Positions 12,481-22,749 of a stretch of 64,000 bases of DNA are shown one piece after another. This DNA is from Holothuria scabra. Taxonomy: Eukaryota > Echinodermata > Holothuroidea > Aspidochirotida > Holothuriidae. Where the stretch lies: assembly GCA_037179385.1 (NCBI GenBank), contig CM074194.1, positions 4,295,001 to 4,359,000 of the forward strand. Direction: 5' to 3'. The notes under the pieces were generated by a model that was not told the origin of the DNA, ran no database searches, and saw only the letters and a program-made list of their open reading frames with translations. Position 1 is the stretch's first letter. Each line of letters begins with the position of its first letter. The position numbers and the translations under genes were made by a program.

Positions 12481-13097
12481 AATACCGTAGGACAACATTT
12501 GTGGAAGATTTGTTGAAGGGGTTTGTGAAGGCAGTGCAGGGTTTTGTATGTACATTACACACTAAAAAGCTGTACACGTAAATTACGGTACGTGTGTGAT
12601 TGGATCGAGTAGAAAATGTGGTTCTGATTTCCCTGTTAGGGTAACATTTTCCATTTTAGGCAAGATCTAGTATCTGTTCAAGTTAGAACCTAGTCAACTT
12701 TCTGTGGCATTAAAAGCCTAATGTGTCGTGCAAGCTCTTTTGTCACGATGTTACTTCTTCTGAATAGCGGCCTGTTTAGTGGTCCATTCATGCACGCTAT
12801 TGTGTCAAAGATTACGGAGTACAGTTTTGCTGGTATTGAGAGGATTATAAAACACGCACAATAGATCGTCAAGCCGTCGGGATTATGACGATCTTTTTCA
12901 TTGTGTCACCGAAGTGAGGTCGATGTAATCTTCTCATCAATAGATGTTCTCAAGGTAAGGATTACTGGAGTTGATTTGACGATATTTGACGATTAGAAAA
13001 TTAGAGAGAAAAACTGCTGGTTGTCAAAGTTAGTCTCTGATAGTAAGTCATCGTATCGTGCGTCAACGTCGGCTAACCTCGACGAATTGGTACTGTA

Positions 13098-13930
13098 GTT
13101 CATAGTATCTTTTCATTGTCATTACTCTTCCAGAAAAAAAGAAACTTTTGCGGCAGGCATTTATGTTACAAAAAAAAAAGTTACAAGAAAAAAATAACAG
13201 TGTGAGGCCTGAAAGGAATCTGCCCCCAAAAAGCCAACCCTCTATCATTGTGCAGAATCAAACTAATTATGCAACTCTAAGTGAGTAATTTTTGAATTTG
13301 TACGCCCATCGGAGGCTTCCAAATTGCTAAACTGCATTTTCAAAATTCTAACAAAGTAGAGCTAAAAAACTTTCAGAATTATCTCTTCTGTAACTTGCAG
13401 TAATGACGCTATGTTATGTACACTAACTGTAGTGTCAAATGTGTTGGCTACACTTTCTGACATCGTTCATAAATTCAAGGGTATCAAAACTTGCCAACTT
13501 TACACTCATTTCATTAAAATAGCAACGAGGAATGTGTAAAACAAGTAAACTAAGACCTCTGTAACATTTTCGTACATCATGCTCAAGTAAATTTACGATG
13601 TGGTATTTTTTTCTTCAGTCCCTTGCTTTTCTCTTGTCCGCTATCCTAACAAGTGACCATATGACAATAATTGAGCCTAGCCTCTTGTGTCTCTGTGGTG
13701 TGTTCTTACGGATTAACCATCGTAGTGGACAAACTTTTTTCGTCCTCTTACTCGCTACTACAAATCTGATGAATGCAAAAGAGGAGGTCTCAGCCACAGA
13801 GACACTTTGCAGGTGCCTTATGCAGAAGTCTTGCCAGCTAAATTTGGTTTGCAAAGAACTGACAAACACATTTCACATTCCCGTAAAACTTGTGGTTTTC
13901 AAATCCAAGGAGTGAGCTCAGAACACTGGA
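13098..13930. other. Non-coding stretch with uninformative frames
   Basis: A 105-codon plus frame (13598) and an 84-codon minus frame (13869) overlap here. Neither shows a motif or codon pattern that I trust. The stretch is otherwise AT-rich. Confidence 0.35.
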
Positions 13931-13968
13931 AGTTTTAACGTAATTTAAGGGCATATTTTCTGGAAAAG

Positions 13969-14145
13969 TTACGGCTGGAATATATTATTTGTAGTGGCAT
14001 GCAGTCTGGTGGCATGAAATTGACGATCGGCTGTGATGTCTGGAGGCACTGGAGCCATGGCCAGGCGGCCCTTGTGGCCATATTTGGCCGCGAACTCTTT
14101 TGAATATTGCAGGGCACCGAGACGAATTGTAGGGGCAACCGCCAT
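13969..14145 (-). CDS. Candidate 58-codon small ORF or first exon, unidentified
   Basis: On the minus strand an ATG at 14145 sits in GCGGCCATGG, a near-ideal Kozak context, after an in-frame stop 30 bases upstream. The frame runs 58 codons to TAA at 13971-13969. The product begins MAVAPTIRLGALQYSKEF, continues with AAKYGHKGRLAMAPVPPD and ends near NNIFQP. Third codon positions are rich in G and C through most of the frame, unlike the AT-rich surroundings, and composition returns to AT-rich within the last ten codons. It may be an intact micro-gene, a first exon whose true splice donor I cannot place, or a retrocopy fragment. I do not recognise the protein. A longer frame in another phase (14240-13935) overlaps but lacks this context. 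Confidence 0.4.
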   Translation of the reverse strand: MAVAPTIRLGALQYSKEFAAKYGHKGRLAMAPVPPDITADRQFHATRLHATTNNIFQP

Positions 14146-14628
14146 GGCCGCAGTGAAATTTGAGGCCTGCCGTTACTGTCCTTAAGTCTCAACACGCGCT
14201 CAAATTTCATGAAAATCAAAACATACAAAAGATATCTCATTTAACTGACACATTACGGTGAGGAATATACTGTATCCGGGCTCCTTAATTTTATGGTTTC
14301 CGAAATAAAAATAAAGAGTCATCGTAGTTCGGTCACGAAATGGCTATGCACTCTCGTTCGTGCCGCCCGTGATACGTGGACAGCGTAATACATTGAGATT
14401 ACCTACCCAGCCCTGCCTGCTAAGGTGCAAGTCAGCGCCGTCTGGTTGTCCATATACACGCCGCTTGTCTGTGCATACTCCACTGACTATATCTTTGAAC
14501 CAGACTCACCAGTAACGCGATATTTTGCGATGTTTCCGATGTATTTTTACCGTCTGATTCACTGGATCGCCGGCAACTAATTTGTTGTCTGTGTGAAACA
14601 CACTAACTATCAAATATCACTGCATATC
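14146..14628. other. Non-coding stretch
   Basis: Lies upstream of the small minus-strand frame, so any 5' untranslated region or promoter of that frame would be here. I see no clear TATA box or other firm signal. Confidence 0.35.
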
Positions 14629-14768
14629 CAATATTCTCCATCCATTTTTTTTATTCGGGCGGCAGTGTCTTTTGTGCAGGCGGTAACTTTTTGTATGGGC
14701 GCTGTCGCGCCCTTCTCAGATTTTGTGCGGGCGCAGCACCCGAACAAAACGGCTAGTGGAGAACACTG
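14629..14768. mobile_element. 140-bp MITE with CARTRTTCTCC ends
   Basis: The left end reads CAATATTCTCCATCC with a T run and GGGCGGCAG. The right end reads GGCTAGTGGAGAACACTG, inverse CAGTGTTCTCC, matching the fragment at 2981. The inside has inverted GC-rich blocks around GGCGCTGTCGCGCCC. No clean target duplication is visible, so it is probably old. Confidence 0.55.
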
Positions 14769-16368
14769 CATAATGAAACAGAACAACCTCCTTTCTATCA
14801 GAATTCTTACTTAAAACTTCATACAAGACATTCTCATCATCATTTTTACTGATTTTTGCAAATCACTTTTGCTGAAACTTGAAAATTTGACCATGACTAA
14901 CATTTTTGCTTTAAAAATCAAAAACATGATAACAAATAATTGTTTTTTACGTTGTTTGAAGAATTTGCATCACAGGTTATTCTAGCATTGCAATCTCATC
15001 TCTCCTACTCGCTGCAATGGCGTTTAGAAGGCAGTGATGGACTCATGATAGCGATCGACTCATGATAACTTACTATAGTAGGCCTATAGGCCTAGGACCT
15101 AGCCTACTTGTACAAGGCAAGTCATTCTAGGCCTACCAGTTTACAACAGTGTCACAAAGTAATGACAACAGTATCTACTTAAGTGCTTTAGTAGCTAGCA
15201 CACTAGCTTACATTATATCTACAGTAGCTTAGCCTAGGGTCAAGGCCAATTATGTGGGCTACTTATGTACGAATATGCCGAATAGTCAAGGGACTAACGT
15301 TAGAGTCCAAGCCTAACCACATACTCGTACACTAAGTTAGCACTGCTAGTAACACCAACGCAACAAACCACTGTGTAACACTAGGTAAGCATTAGGCTAT
15401 ATTATTATTATTAACGTTAGTGCTGCACCGCTGCAAAATGAACGGCGATTTTGACTCGTATTTCTCGCATCAAGAACAAGAAAAATCTATCCAGAACTAA
15501 GCTATCATCGTTTCCGCTTACCTTCCCGTGCCTTCAAGTACACAGTGTTTGCGACAATATTTTCCAACTCCATAGGTGTTCTGAGCTGCAGAGATTCCCT
15601 AAGAAACACAAACACCCGGGGCACTGGGGTGTGGTACGCATGCACGGCGGTACGCTATATACTACACACAAGTGCAGGCTAATCCAACAGGCCGTCGAAT
15701 GATCAGCTGCGATTCCGACTGTTGTATATATTGGAAATAATACGTTGATTGCAAGTTTCTAAATAGGAACTTTATTACGATTCATATCTCGGGCGTTCGT
15801 AAGACAAAAAGGCGCCCAATGTACCAAAATTATGAAAAAACATGTTCTTATGCTTTATTTGGGGAAAGACAGAGATATCTTTTATCCAAAACGTGATATT
15901 TGTCAATATGAAAACCTCACAACTATCGATCAGAACCAATACAAAAGAAGACACTAAGAAATTGTTCAAGGTTGGAGGTTGAGGAAAATGACATGTGCCT
16001 TAGTCTAAAGCTACTTCTATTCAAAATGAAATCTAATAGGTGGCCTTTCAAGGTAGCCTTATGTAGAACGGATGACAAGGCCAAAAATAAAACACATTAA
16101 GAGAAAAAATAAACAGATATGGGCAGCCTAGTCTCCGGTCAGTTGAATGGTTTAAACTTGTCAAGTTGAAGTTTCAACGCAAATTGCAGTATTAAAATCT
16201 ATCTTCAACCCAATCGCGAGAGGTAGTGGGCGGAGTCTTGCAAATTTAATTTGGATTAGTACCAAAAAACGTTGCGGAAAAAAGAGGAATCCTCAAAAAA
16301 GAAGCAGGGGTGGGGCCAGCGAAGGAGGGGGGGGGGGAAGGCGTCGGGGAACACTGCCTCCCCCCACC
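14769..16368. other. Non-coding stretch with AGGCCTA words and an ATT microsatellite
   Basis: AGGCCTA-type words cluster at 15078-15140, and a short ATT tract lies at 15399-15412. Frames here are under 85 codons and unrecognised. The phrase GACTCATGATA is repeated at 15030 and 15057. Confidence 0.4.
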
Positions 16369-16780
16369 CCCCGTCGGGGAATCGGCGATTTTGTCGTGAG
16401 GCCTAAAAGTAAAAAATATTAATTAAAAAAAGGACTGAAGTTTCTGGATGGGTGATGACTTTTTAATACATATCGGATTCGATTTTCGATCACTTGTTCT
16501 TAGCTCCGTTATACCTCATTCCATGAACCTTATATCGTATCTCCTCCCCGTCGGGGAAGGACAGCAATTTCCTTCGCGGAGGCCAAAAAATGAACGTGTT
16601 TTTTTTCTTTATAATGTTTTTTTTTTTTCTTTTGTAATTTGAATCTGTTTTAATCACTTCTTTCTAGCTCTGCTATCCCTCGTCACATCTCCCATCCGCA
16701 AGGTCATGCCCCTGTCGGGGAAGGCTGCCCTTCCCCTGTTGTTGAGAAAATTCAATTTCTTTGGGGAGCCTCAATCGACA
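16369..16780 (+). repeat. Diverged tandem repeat, about 170-bp units
   Basis: Two units and part of a third begin with CCCCGTCGGGGAA-like words at about 16369, 16547 and 16709. Later in units 1 and 2 come matching phrases (ATCACTTGTTCTTAGCTCCG versus ATCACTTCTTTCTAGCTCTG). The upstream block at 16320-16370 is extremely G/C-homopolymeric. Confidence 0.65.
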
Positions 16781-16949
16781 TGCCTACGAAAAACCTGATA
16801 AAAGATGTGGGTCTGATGAACTTCAGTCACCCGGACGATCTTCTTGATTTTGCTCACTAGAAGACCATATCCTTCAATGAAACTCATAATTCCGAAGTTC
16901 CTTACAAAAACGGGTGGGAGGTTGTTAATGAACCTGCAGTGCCCAATGG

Positions 16950-17603
16950 TCTGTCATCTGGCCTGCCCCGACAACCGAATTCTAGCAACGGTAATGAAAA
17001 TCGGACAGGCCATTTCAGCTAAAGACATAATGATAAACAGTACTGTAAGTATGTCTCCCAATAAATGGGACTGAAAATTCATTCGTAGCCACCTGACGTG
17101 ACATATTTCCAAAAATTCAAAAACGTTGGAAGCAAAATCATTTAAAGTCTGGAGTTCGGGCAGTCACGTAGAAAATCTCATCTTTTTAGCGGAACTTTTT
17201 AGCGGAACTAAATTCCGTTGCAAAGTTTCCCCCCGAAGAGAGACAAGAACATTAAATCTAATTGTAGCAGTAGTCTTATCATTGGTAATTCTCTTATCAC
17301 TTCGCAATCATGTTATTTTCTATTGAAGTGAAAATTTCATTTCAAAGGAAATCTCAAAATAACGACTGCTTCATTTCTAGTTACAAGTCTGGGAAATGCT
17401 ATTTTTGGCTGTCTGAGGGGTCAGATTATGAACAATTTTCTGTACGCTCCGCGCCAACTAATGGTGGCGCTCCGCTTATTGTTAGAACAATGCATGCTTG
17501 CAAATTATTCTTCGTTTTGGGGCAATATTATGAAGTGAAAATTTTTATTGCGAAAGAAAGCTCAAAATAATGACTTCTTTGTTTTTAGGTGCAAGCCCGG
17601 AAA
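16950..17603 (+). repeat. Repeat L, left copy of an inverted pair
   Basis: This segment is the inverse of about 18570-19260. Both copies contain TCTATTGAAGTGAAA, CATTTCAAAGGAAA, AGTTACAAGTCTGGGAAATG, GCTCCGCGCCA and GCGAAAGAAAGCT in the same order, and further out GATAAACAGTA and GTAATGAAAATCG. It stops at GGAAA, where segment A begins, whereas the other copy continues with TCCCATTTCC. That suggests A is inserted in this copy. Confidence 0.8.
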
Positions 17604-18560
17604 CAGGGGTGGCGCCAGGATTTGCCCGACAGGAGGGCCAAGCTCCAAGACAGGGGGCCAGAATTTCAAGGCCTCGACAAAGGTGATGTTATGGTCTCGG
17701 TGGGACGGGGCCAGAATTTCAAGGCCTCGACAAAGGTGATGTTATGGTCTCGGTGGGACGGGACTTGGTAGATGTTGAGGCGCGCCTAGCGCGCCGAAAT
17801 TTTGGGCTCTCTTTTTAAGAAATGCTTAAAAATCTGGAGTTTTTTAAAGAAATTTGGCTTTTGTTCATACCATGAAAAATGTTGGGTCTCTATTGAAATC
17901 TGTCCTTCATATGGCAAAATAAAATACGTTTTATAGGCTACAGCTGAAATTCTTTTGAGGTTACGCGTTAAATCGAGACGAGACTACAAGATTGCCGGGG
18001 AAGTTTTTCCCTTTTTGAACGAAGATTTTAAAAGTAAGTAAATTTTGGAATTGAATGAAAGAAAATTTGGTTTTTTGGTAAGGTTATAATGAATATTTGG
18101 CTTTTTAAAAGTTATATGCCTTTCAAGAGCAAAATTAGGCAGTATGCTGAGTGATTAACTGAATTGGCTTTGGCTATTTATTGTATGGAGTATCCATTTG
18201 AAATGGCAAATTTTGCCACTTTTAACAATATGAAGCTTATATTGGGGAAAAAAATGTAAAACTTATGACAATTTAGGCGTTTTATGGAAGAATCTCACCT
18301 TCTCCTGAGAGAAAATCAAGTAGGGGTGATCTGTGGTTTTGTTGTTGTTACTGAATATCATCATGCAGATTCAGGCCCTCAGACCATATTAGAACATTCT
18401 CCAGAGAAAAAAGTTTGGCTTCGCATATATTCGAAGTTTCATATTTTATGTTATTGTCATAGCCGTACGGAAGCATTTCAGTTTGGGAGGGAGCAGAATT
18501 GTTTTTGTCCAAAAAGTGTAATCCCCGAAAGAACATCTAAGTCGAGCGCACAAAATTTTT
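17604..18560 (+). repeat. Repeat A, first copy, with CAGGGGTGGCGCC end
   Basis: Starts CAGGGGTGGCGCCAGGA. It is the inverse of 19240-20886 and is repeated directly at 45028-45930. Ordered landmarks are the GC palindrome GGCGCGCCTAGCGCGCC near 17781, AAAAATCTGGAG, ATCTGTGGTTTTGTTG and CATATATTCGAAGTTTCATA. The end resembles hAT-type CAGNGG termini. No 8-bp duplication was found, so transposon status is an inference. It contains a 53-bp tandem duplication at 17656-17761 that neither other copy has. Confidence 0.75.
17656..17761 (+). repeat. Perfect 53-bp tandem duplication
   Basis: The unit starts GGCCAGAATTTCAAGGCC and ends CTCGGTGGGAC, repeated twice without visible differences. The copies at 45028 and 20886 carry the unit only once, so the duplication is recent and specific to this copy, or else an assembly artefact. 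Confidence 0.9.
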
Positions 18561-18569
18561 TGAAAAATT

Positions 18570-19260
18570 GAGAACCCCCAGACAGTAGGAAATGGGATTT
18601 CCGTGTTCGAAACTAGAATTTAAGAAGTCAGCTTTCAAGCTTTCTTTCGCAATAAAATTTTCACTTGATAATACTTTCCCCAAACGAAGAGTAATTTGCA
18701 AGGATGCTTCGTTCTGATCAGTGATGTGTTCGAGCAAAATACTCTCTATGCGGAGATCCACCATCAGATGGCGCGGAGCATACAGAAAAGAAAATTGTTA
18801 AAATATCTAACCCTCAGATAGCCGGAATGGCATTTCCCAGACTTGTAACTAGTAATGAAGCAGTCATTATTTTGAGCTTTCCTTTGAAATGAAAGTTTCA
18901 CTTCAATAGAAAAACCCAAATTGCTAAGTGATCAGAAAAGTATCAGATAAAAGGTACTGTTACAAGTAAATGTAATGGTCTTGGCTCTTTTCGGAAGGGG
19001 GGGGGGAGGGGGACTATGCAACGGTATTACTATACTTGCAAGGTTTACTAAATAAATGATTTTTTACGTTACTTCCCGAATTTCAGACTATAAATGGTTT
19101 TAAGTTGCAACGTATTTGAAAATGTGTCACGTTACAAGGTACCTTCAAATTAATTTTTCAGTCAGACTTATGGGGAGACATTCTCACACTACTGTTTATC
19201 AGTAAGTGTAACTGGAAACGGGCTGGTCGATTTTCATTACCTCGGGCAGAGTTACATATT
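18570..19260 (-). repeat. Repeat L', inverted copy of L
   Basis: The inverse complement matches 16950-17600 across its length and continues beyond the point where L is interrupted by A. A short related fragment (phrases CAAGCCTGGGAAATG and TATACGCTGCGC) lies at 54920-55030. Frames here are short and are not genes. Confidence 0.8.
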
Positions 19261-19402
19261 TCGGACAAAAAGGCAATTTATTCTGCCAAATGGAAAGGCT
19301 TCATGACGTCTATGTCAATATATAAAATATAAAACTTCAGATATATGAGAAGCCGAACTGTTTCCACGGGATATTTTCCAATATGTTCCGAGGGCCTTAA
19401 TC

Positions 19403-19545
19403 GGGTAGATGGGCAGTGTTTAACAAGATGCCTCTTGATTGGCTGCTGCAATTGTATTGCATCGATTGTATCCTTCGTTAGGGTTATGGATTAGGGACAT
19501 CGTTGGCCAGTTAGGAAATTTTTTGCTAAACAGTGCGCATCGCCC
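19403..19545. mobile_element. 143-bp MITE with GGGTAGATG end and 8-bp duplication
   Basis: Flanked by CCTTAATC at 19395-19402 and 19546-19553. The left end is GGGTAGATGGGCAGTGTTTA; the right end inverted is GGGCGATGCGCACTGTTTAG, an imperfect TIR of about 20 bp. The inside has TTGATTGGCTGCTGCAATTG and CGTTAGGGTTA. Eight-base duplications with GGG ends fit Mutator-like, Merlin or P-type elements; I cannot choose. It sits inside repeat A'. Relatives lie at 22104, 22305 and 33985. Confidence 0.8.
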
Positions 19546-19602
19546 CCTTAATCTGCATCATGATATTCAGTAACCCCAACAAAACTACAGATCACCCCCT
19601 AT

Positions 19603-20163
19603 CAGGCTTGGGCGATTACATCTCACTGTAATCGATTACAATTGCGATTACTTCATATTTTACGATTTGCGATTATGATTACGATTACAGCTAAAATTCA
19701 GAGTAATTGATTACGATTGCGATTACATTGCAATGTAATCATGATTGCAATCGTGATTACTTTTTCTTTCCACATAAACAATGTAGTAGGCAAAACAATC
19801 CAGTGCCACAACTGGAGAACATTGGACATTGCTCTAGATAAGCCCGGCTAGAAGCAAGTCCTCCCAAACTAGAGTTTATTGAACCCATGTGCTTCTCACT
19901 CATTTTAAGCTGGAACATCCAAGAAAGAGTGACAATTAAATTTTATCATTCCAACAGAAGAACCAAGCACTGAAAAAATTGTTTAGTAACTTTACTTCTT
20001 TGTTCAATTCAATTCCAATGTAATCAGAAATGAAACAACGATTGCGATTACATTGCCATTGTAATCGATTACAATTGCGATTACGATTGCGATTACAACT
20101 ACTTAAAAATTTGTAATCGATTGCAATCGATTACGATTACTGATTACGATTAACCCCAGCCTG
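19603..20163. mobile_element. 561-bp hAT-like MITE built of GTAATCGATTAC words
   Basis: Flanked by CCCCCTAT at 19595-19602 and 20164-20171. Ends are CAGGCTTGGGCG and, inverted from the right, CAGGCTGGGG. Both subterminal zones are arrays of GTAATCGATTAC, AATTGCGATTAC and ACGATTAC words (19618-19750 and 20035-20150). No frame of note. It lies inside repeat A' and is therefore younger than that copy. Confidence 0.9.
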
Positions 20164-20886
20164 CCCCCTATTGATTTTTCTTACAAGAAGATGATTAGAT
20201 TCTTTCCTTAAACCCCCACATCTGTCATAAAATAACAATTTTCCCCAATAAAAGCTTCAGATTTTTAAAAGTGGCAAAATTTTCCAATTTCGAGGGATAC
20301 TCCATACAATTAATAACCTAAGCAAGCTCTGTTAATTACCCCGATATTCTACCTTATCGAGCTCTTGAAAGGCGCATCACTTAATAAAAACCCCACTTTT
20401 TATAAAAACCGAACCAAAAAACAAATTTTCTTCCATTAAATTCCAAACATTCTCCAATAAAATAAGCCCTTAATTTTCAAACCTTCATTCAAAAAAGGAT
20501 AAAAACTTTTCGGGCATTCTTAGTCTCGTGTTGAAGCCAGTGCGTAGCGTATAGGCCAAGTACGATTAAATGAGTAACCCCAAAATATTTTCAACTGTCG
20601 CCTATTTAACTTTTTTGATTTTGCCCATATGAAGGACAGATTCTTTAATAAACGCCACAACTTTTCAATGGTCCTTACAAAAGCCAAATTTCATTCAAAA
20701 AATATAAATTTTATCTTTAAATATACTCCAGATTTTTAAGTGTTTGTTGAAAAGAAAGCCAAAAATTTAGCCCCCTACGCGCGCCTCAATACCTGCTTAA
20801 TTACGTCCCACCGGGACTAACTCAAAGCCTTTGTCGGGCCTTGAAATGCTGGCCCCCTTGCCGGGGAAATCCTGGCGCCACCCCCA

Positions 20887-21567
20887 AATATGAATTATGT
20901 ATGAGAATTATCTCACAATTTCTTATTCTAACAAAAATTTTGGAAAATGGGAAAAGGGCATAGGCCTATCATTTTATCAAATTTCCCCAAAATATTTTCC
21001 AGGGGGAGTGGGGAGGGACTTCCCCCTGCTCCCCCGCCAGTAGTTTCGCCACTGCTCTTTTCCAAATAAGTGTCGCATGTGACATTCGTGAAAGTACTTA
21101 TTGAATCTTGCTTACATCTGTACATGCAGTGGCGTAGCTAGGATATTTTCCAGAGGGGGAAAAGGTATGAAATTTCCCCAAAACTTTTTCCCGTCAATGT
21201 GTATGTATTTCATAAAAAATATGCAAATTTACAAGTATAGCAACATTACCATGTCATTATGTAATATTACCTGTATTTTAATCTTAAAGTATAACATAGA
21301 GCAATTAGAAATAACAAGTCTTAGTATATTAATTTTTATCAACAATATCTGATTTATTTGTATGTATCAACGCAGTGGCGTATGCAGGATTTCTCTGAAG
21401 GGAGGGGGAGGGGGCGTGCAGTATGTTGAGTGATCGCCAGCCTGGGGGAGGGGTATAAGGGGAGCTTTGAAATTTTTTGGTGTTTTTAAGTACCCTAGAT
21501 GCTCAAATCGCTGGGAGGGTTCATAAAGAAAGAATTTGTACTTGCAAGAGGCGGCCAAACGCCACTG
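20887..21567. repeat. Cluster of CAGTGGCG-type transposon ends
   Basis: Inverted end CGCCACTG at 21047-21054; direct ends CAGTGGCGTAGCTAGG at 21127 and CAGTGGCGTATGCAGG at 21373; inverted end ACGCCACTG at 21559-21567. These are typical hAT Tip100-like termini. I could not match any two of them by an 8-bp duplication, so the cluster probably holds several truncated or nested copies. G-rich tracts follow each end. The 21373-21567 pair could be one 195-bp MITE, but its flanks (TATCAACG, GCTGGTCG) disagree. Confidence 0.55.
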
Positions 21568-21740
21568 GCTGGTCGTGAGTCACGTCGGAAATGGTTTGCT
21601 CCGACTCTATCTTCAATGTTCTATCAAGATGAGCCTGTTTAAAAATCATAATAAATATTTATATGGCCATAACCAGATAACAGTCACTTAAAAGGGGAGC
21701 AAGCTAAGAATGCCAGAAGGGGAAAGCCTCGAAGCTGAAA

Positions 21741-21758
21741 CCCCCCCCCCCCCCCCCC
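21741..21758 (+). repeat. C homopolymer
   Basis: A run of 18 C bases. No associated gene. Confidence 0.9.
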
Positions 21759-22103
21759 GTCCTAAAATGTTTCAATATGCCGTAGACTTAAAACATTTTT
21801 TTACGCATTTGGCCTCGCTGAAAAAAAAAAAATCAACAATCACCACCTACAGGGAGTTACCCCGCGGATCGGACTCTTGTTTTCTCAACTCTTCGGCTTT
21901 CAAAACCACGTGAAACAAGGAATATGTCCTCCAGCCTGCTTTGCAGGTGAATAGGAAGTTGGTGGGTGAATGAATGGACTTTCAGAACCTTGTTTATCTA
22001 CGGCTCTCAGGCTGGTGATCAAACTCACCAAACAGCGAAGTACGTTTTCAATGCCCTCCACTTGATGTCATGTTACTCTCCGTTTAGCTTTGTTTTTCTC
22101 CTA

Positions 22104-22380
22104 AGGGTCGGGTAGATGCACCCTCACTATTTGACAAGGACATTCTTGATTGGCTGTTGTCATCGTATTGTATCGATTGTTTTCTTTGTTCGGTTTAGGG
22201 ATTATGAGTATAAGTGCTGTCGTTACTCGTTAGCCAGTTAGGAATTTCAGTGCGCAACGTTCCTTTGGGTTTGGACCGTGACTGTTATGAACTTGCTGAT
22301 GAGCAATTTCTTGATTGGCTGCTTCATCTTTGTATTGCATCGATTGAGTGCTCTGTTAGGGTTAGTGATTACTTTTTTTT
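22104..22380 (+). repeat. Two partial copies of the GGGTAGATG MITE family
   Basis: About 22104-22258 has GGGTAGATG, CTTGATTGGCTG, TATCGATTG and TTAGGAATTTCAGTGCGC in the order of the 19403-19545 element. About 22305-22375 repeats TTCTTGATTGGCTGC, GTATTGCATCGATTG and GTTAGGGTTA. The copies lie in tandem and are diverged. Confidence 0.6.
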
Positions 22381-22520
22381 TCTGATGCTCTTTCGGAGAC
22401 ATTGGTAGTAACTGATTTTTTTTCTCTTGCAGGAGGCATGCTTTTCAAATAAGTGCCATGTAGCCAGATATAACAACATTAGTATATTGCGCAATCTGTG
22501 TAGGTGAATACGCGAATGTG

Positions 22521-22552
22521 ATTGGTTACTAATGACGTCATTGGCTGTATTG
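22521..22552 (+). promoter_or_regulatory. Candidate CCAAT-box and CRE cluster
   Basis: GATTGG (22520-22525), a perfect CRE TGACGTCA (22533-22540), ATTGG directly after it, and a further ATTGG. No start site or frame follows convincingly, so the function is unproven. Confidence 0.25.
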
Positions 22553-22749
22553 GCTCTGTATATGCTCCTTCAAATTTGAAGAAAATATTGACGGTTTTTA
22601 AATGATATTTGCGAAAATGTGCACGTTATGCAACTCGGAACAGTCAAATTCGGTAGTATAACATTATTTCCATAATTATAGTGTGGTCCAGGGTCTTCTA
22701 GGGATTAGCCCTTTCTCCAGCGAATTAGGAAATATCTCCTAAACAGTTA

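Larger units (their letters stand above)
4253..13095. mobile_element. Large (8.8 kb) TIR element flanked by TA, class unassigned
   Basis: The left end reads CAGTACCGATTCGTCGAGG then TTAGC. The right end, read inward on the minus strand, is CAGTACCAATTCGTCGAGG then TTAGC: a 24-bp TIR with one mismatch. Both ends abut TA (4251-4252 and 13096-13097). Both subterminal zones repeat the word ATCGTCAA/TTGACGAT (about 4280-4410 and 12860-13070), which ties the two ends to one element. Removing the nested hAT (4834-6510) and its extra duplication leaves about 7.2 kb. No transposase frame is visible; the longest interior frame is 121 codons. TA duplication fits Tc1/mariner-type or other TA-targeting transposons, but the size and end sequence match no family that I can name. 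It may be a decayed or non-autonomous giant. Confidence 0.75.
19240..20886 (-). repeat. Repeat A', inverted copy of A, carrying two insertions
   Basis: Read on the minus strand from 20886 it starts GGGGGTGGCGCCAGGA and follows A through to about 19240. Two later transposons interrupt it: 19603-20163 and 19403-19545, each with its own 8-bp duplication. Removing them restores collinearity with A. With 17604-18560 it forms inverted arms around L', which could be one element with very long TIRs. Confidence 0.75.

Noticed and set aside
17548..17771. Two overlapping frames with repeated peptide blocks
   Set aside because: They result from the 53-bp tandem duplication in repeat A.
21127..21567. Single element bounded by CAGTGGCG ends
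   Set aside because: The flanking 8-mers do not match for any pairing of the four ends, so only a cluster of termini is reported.
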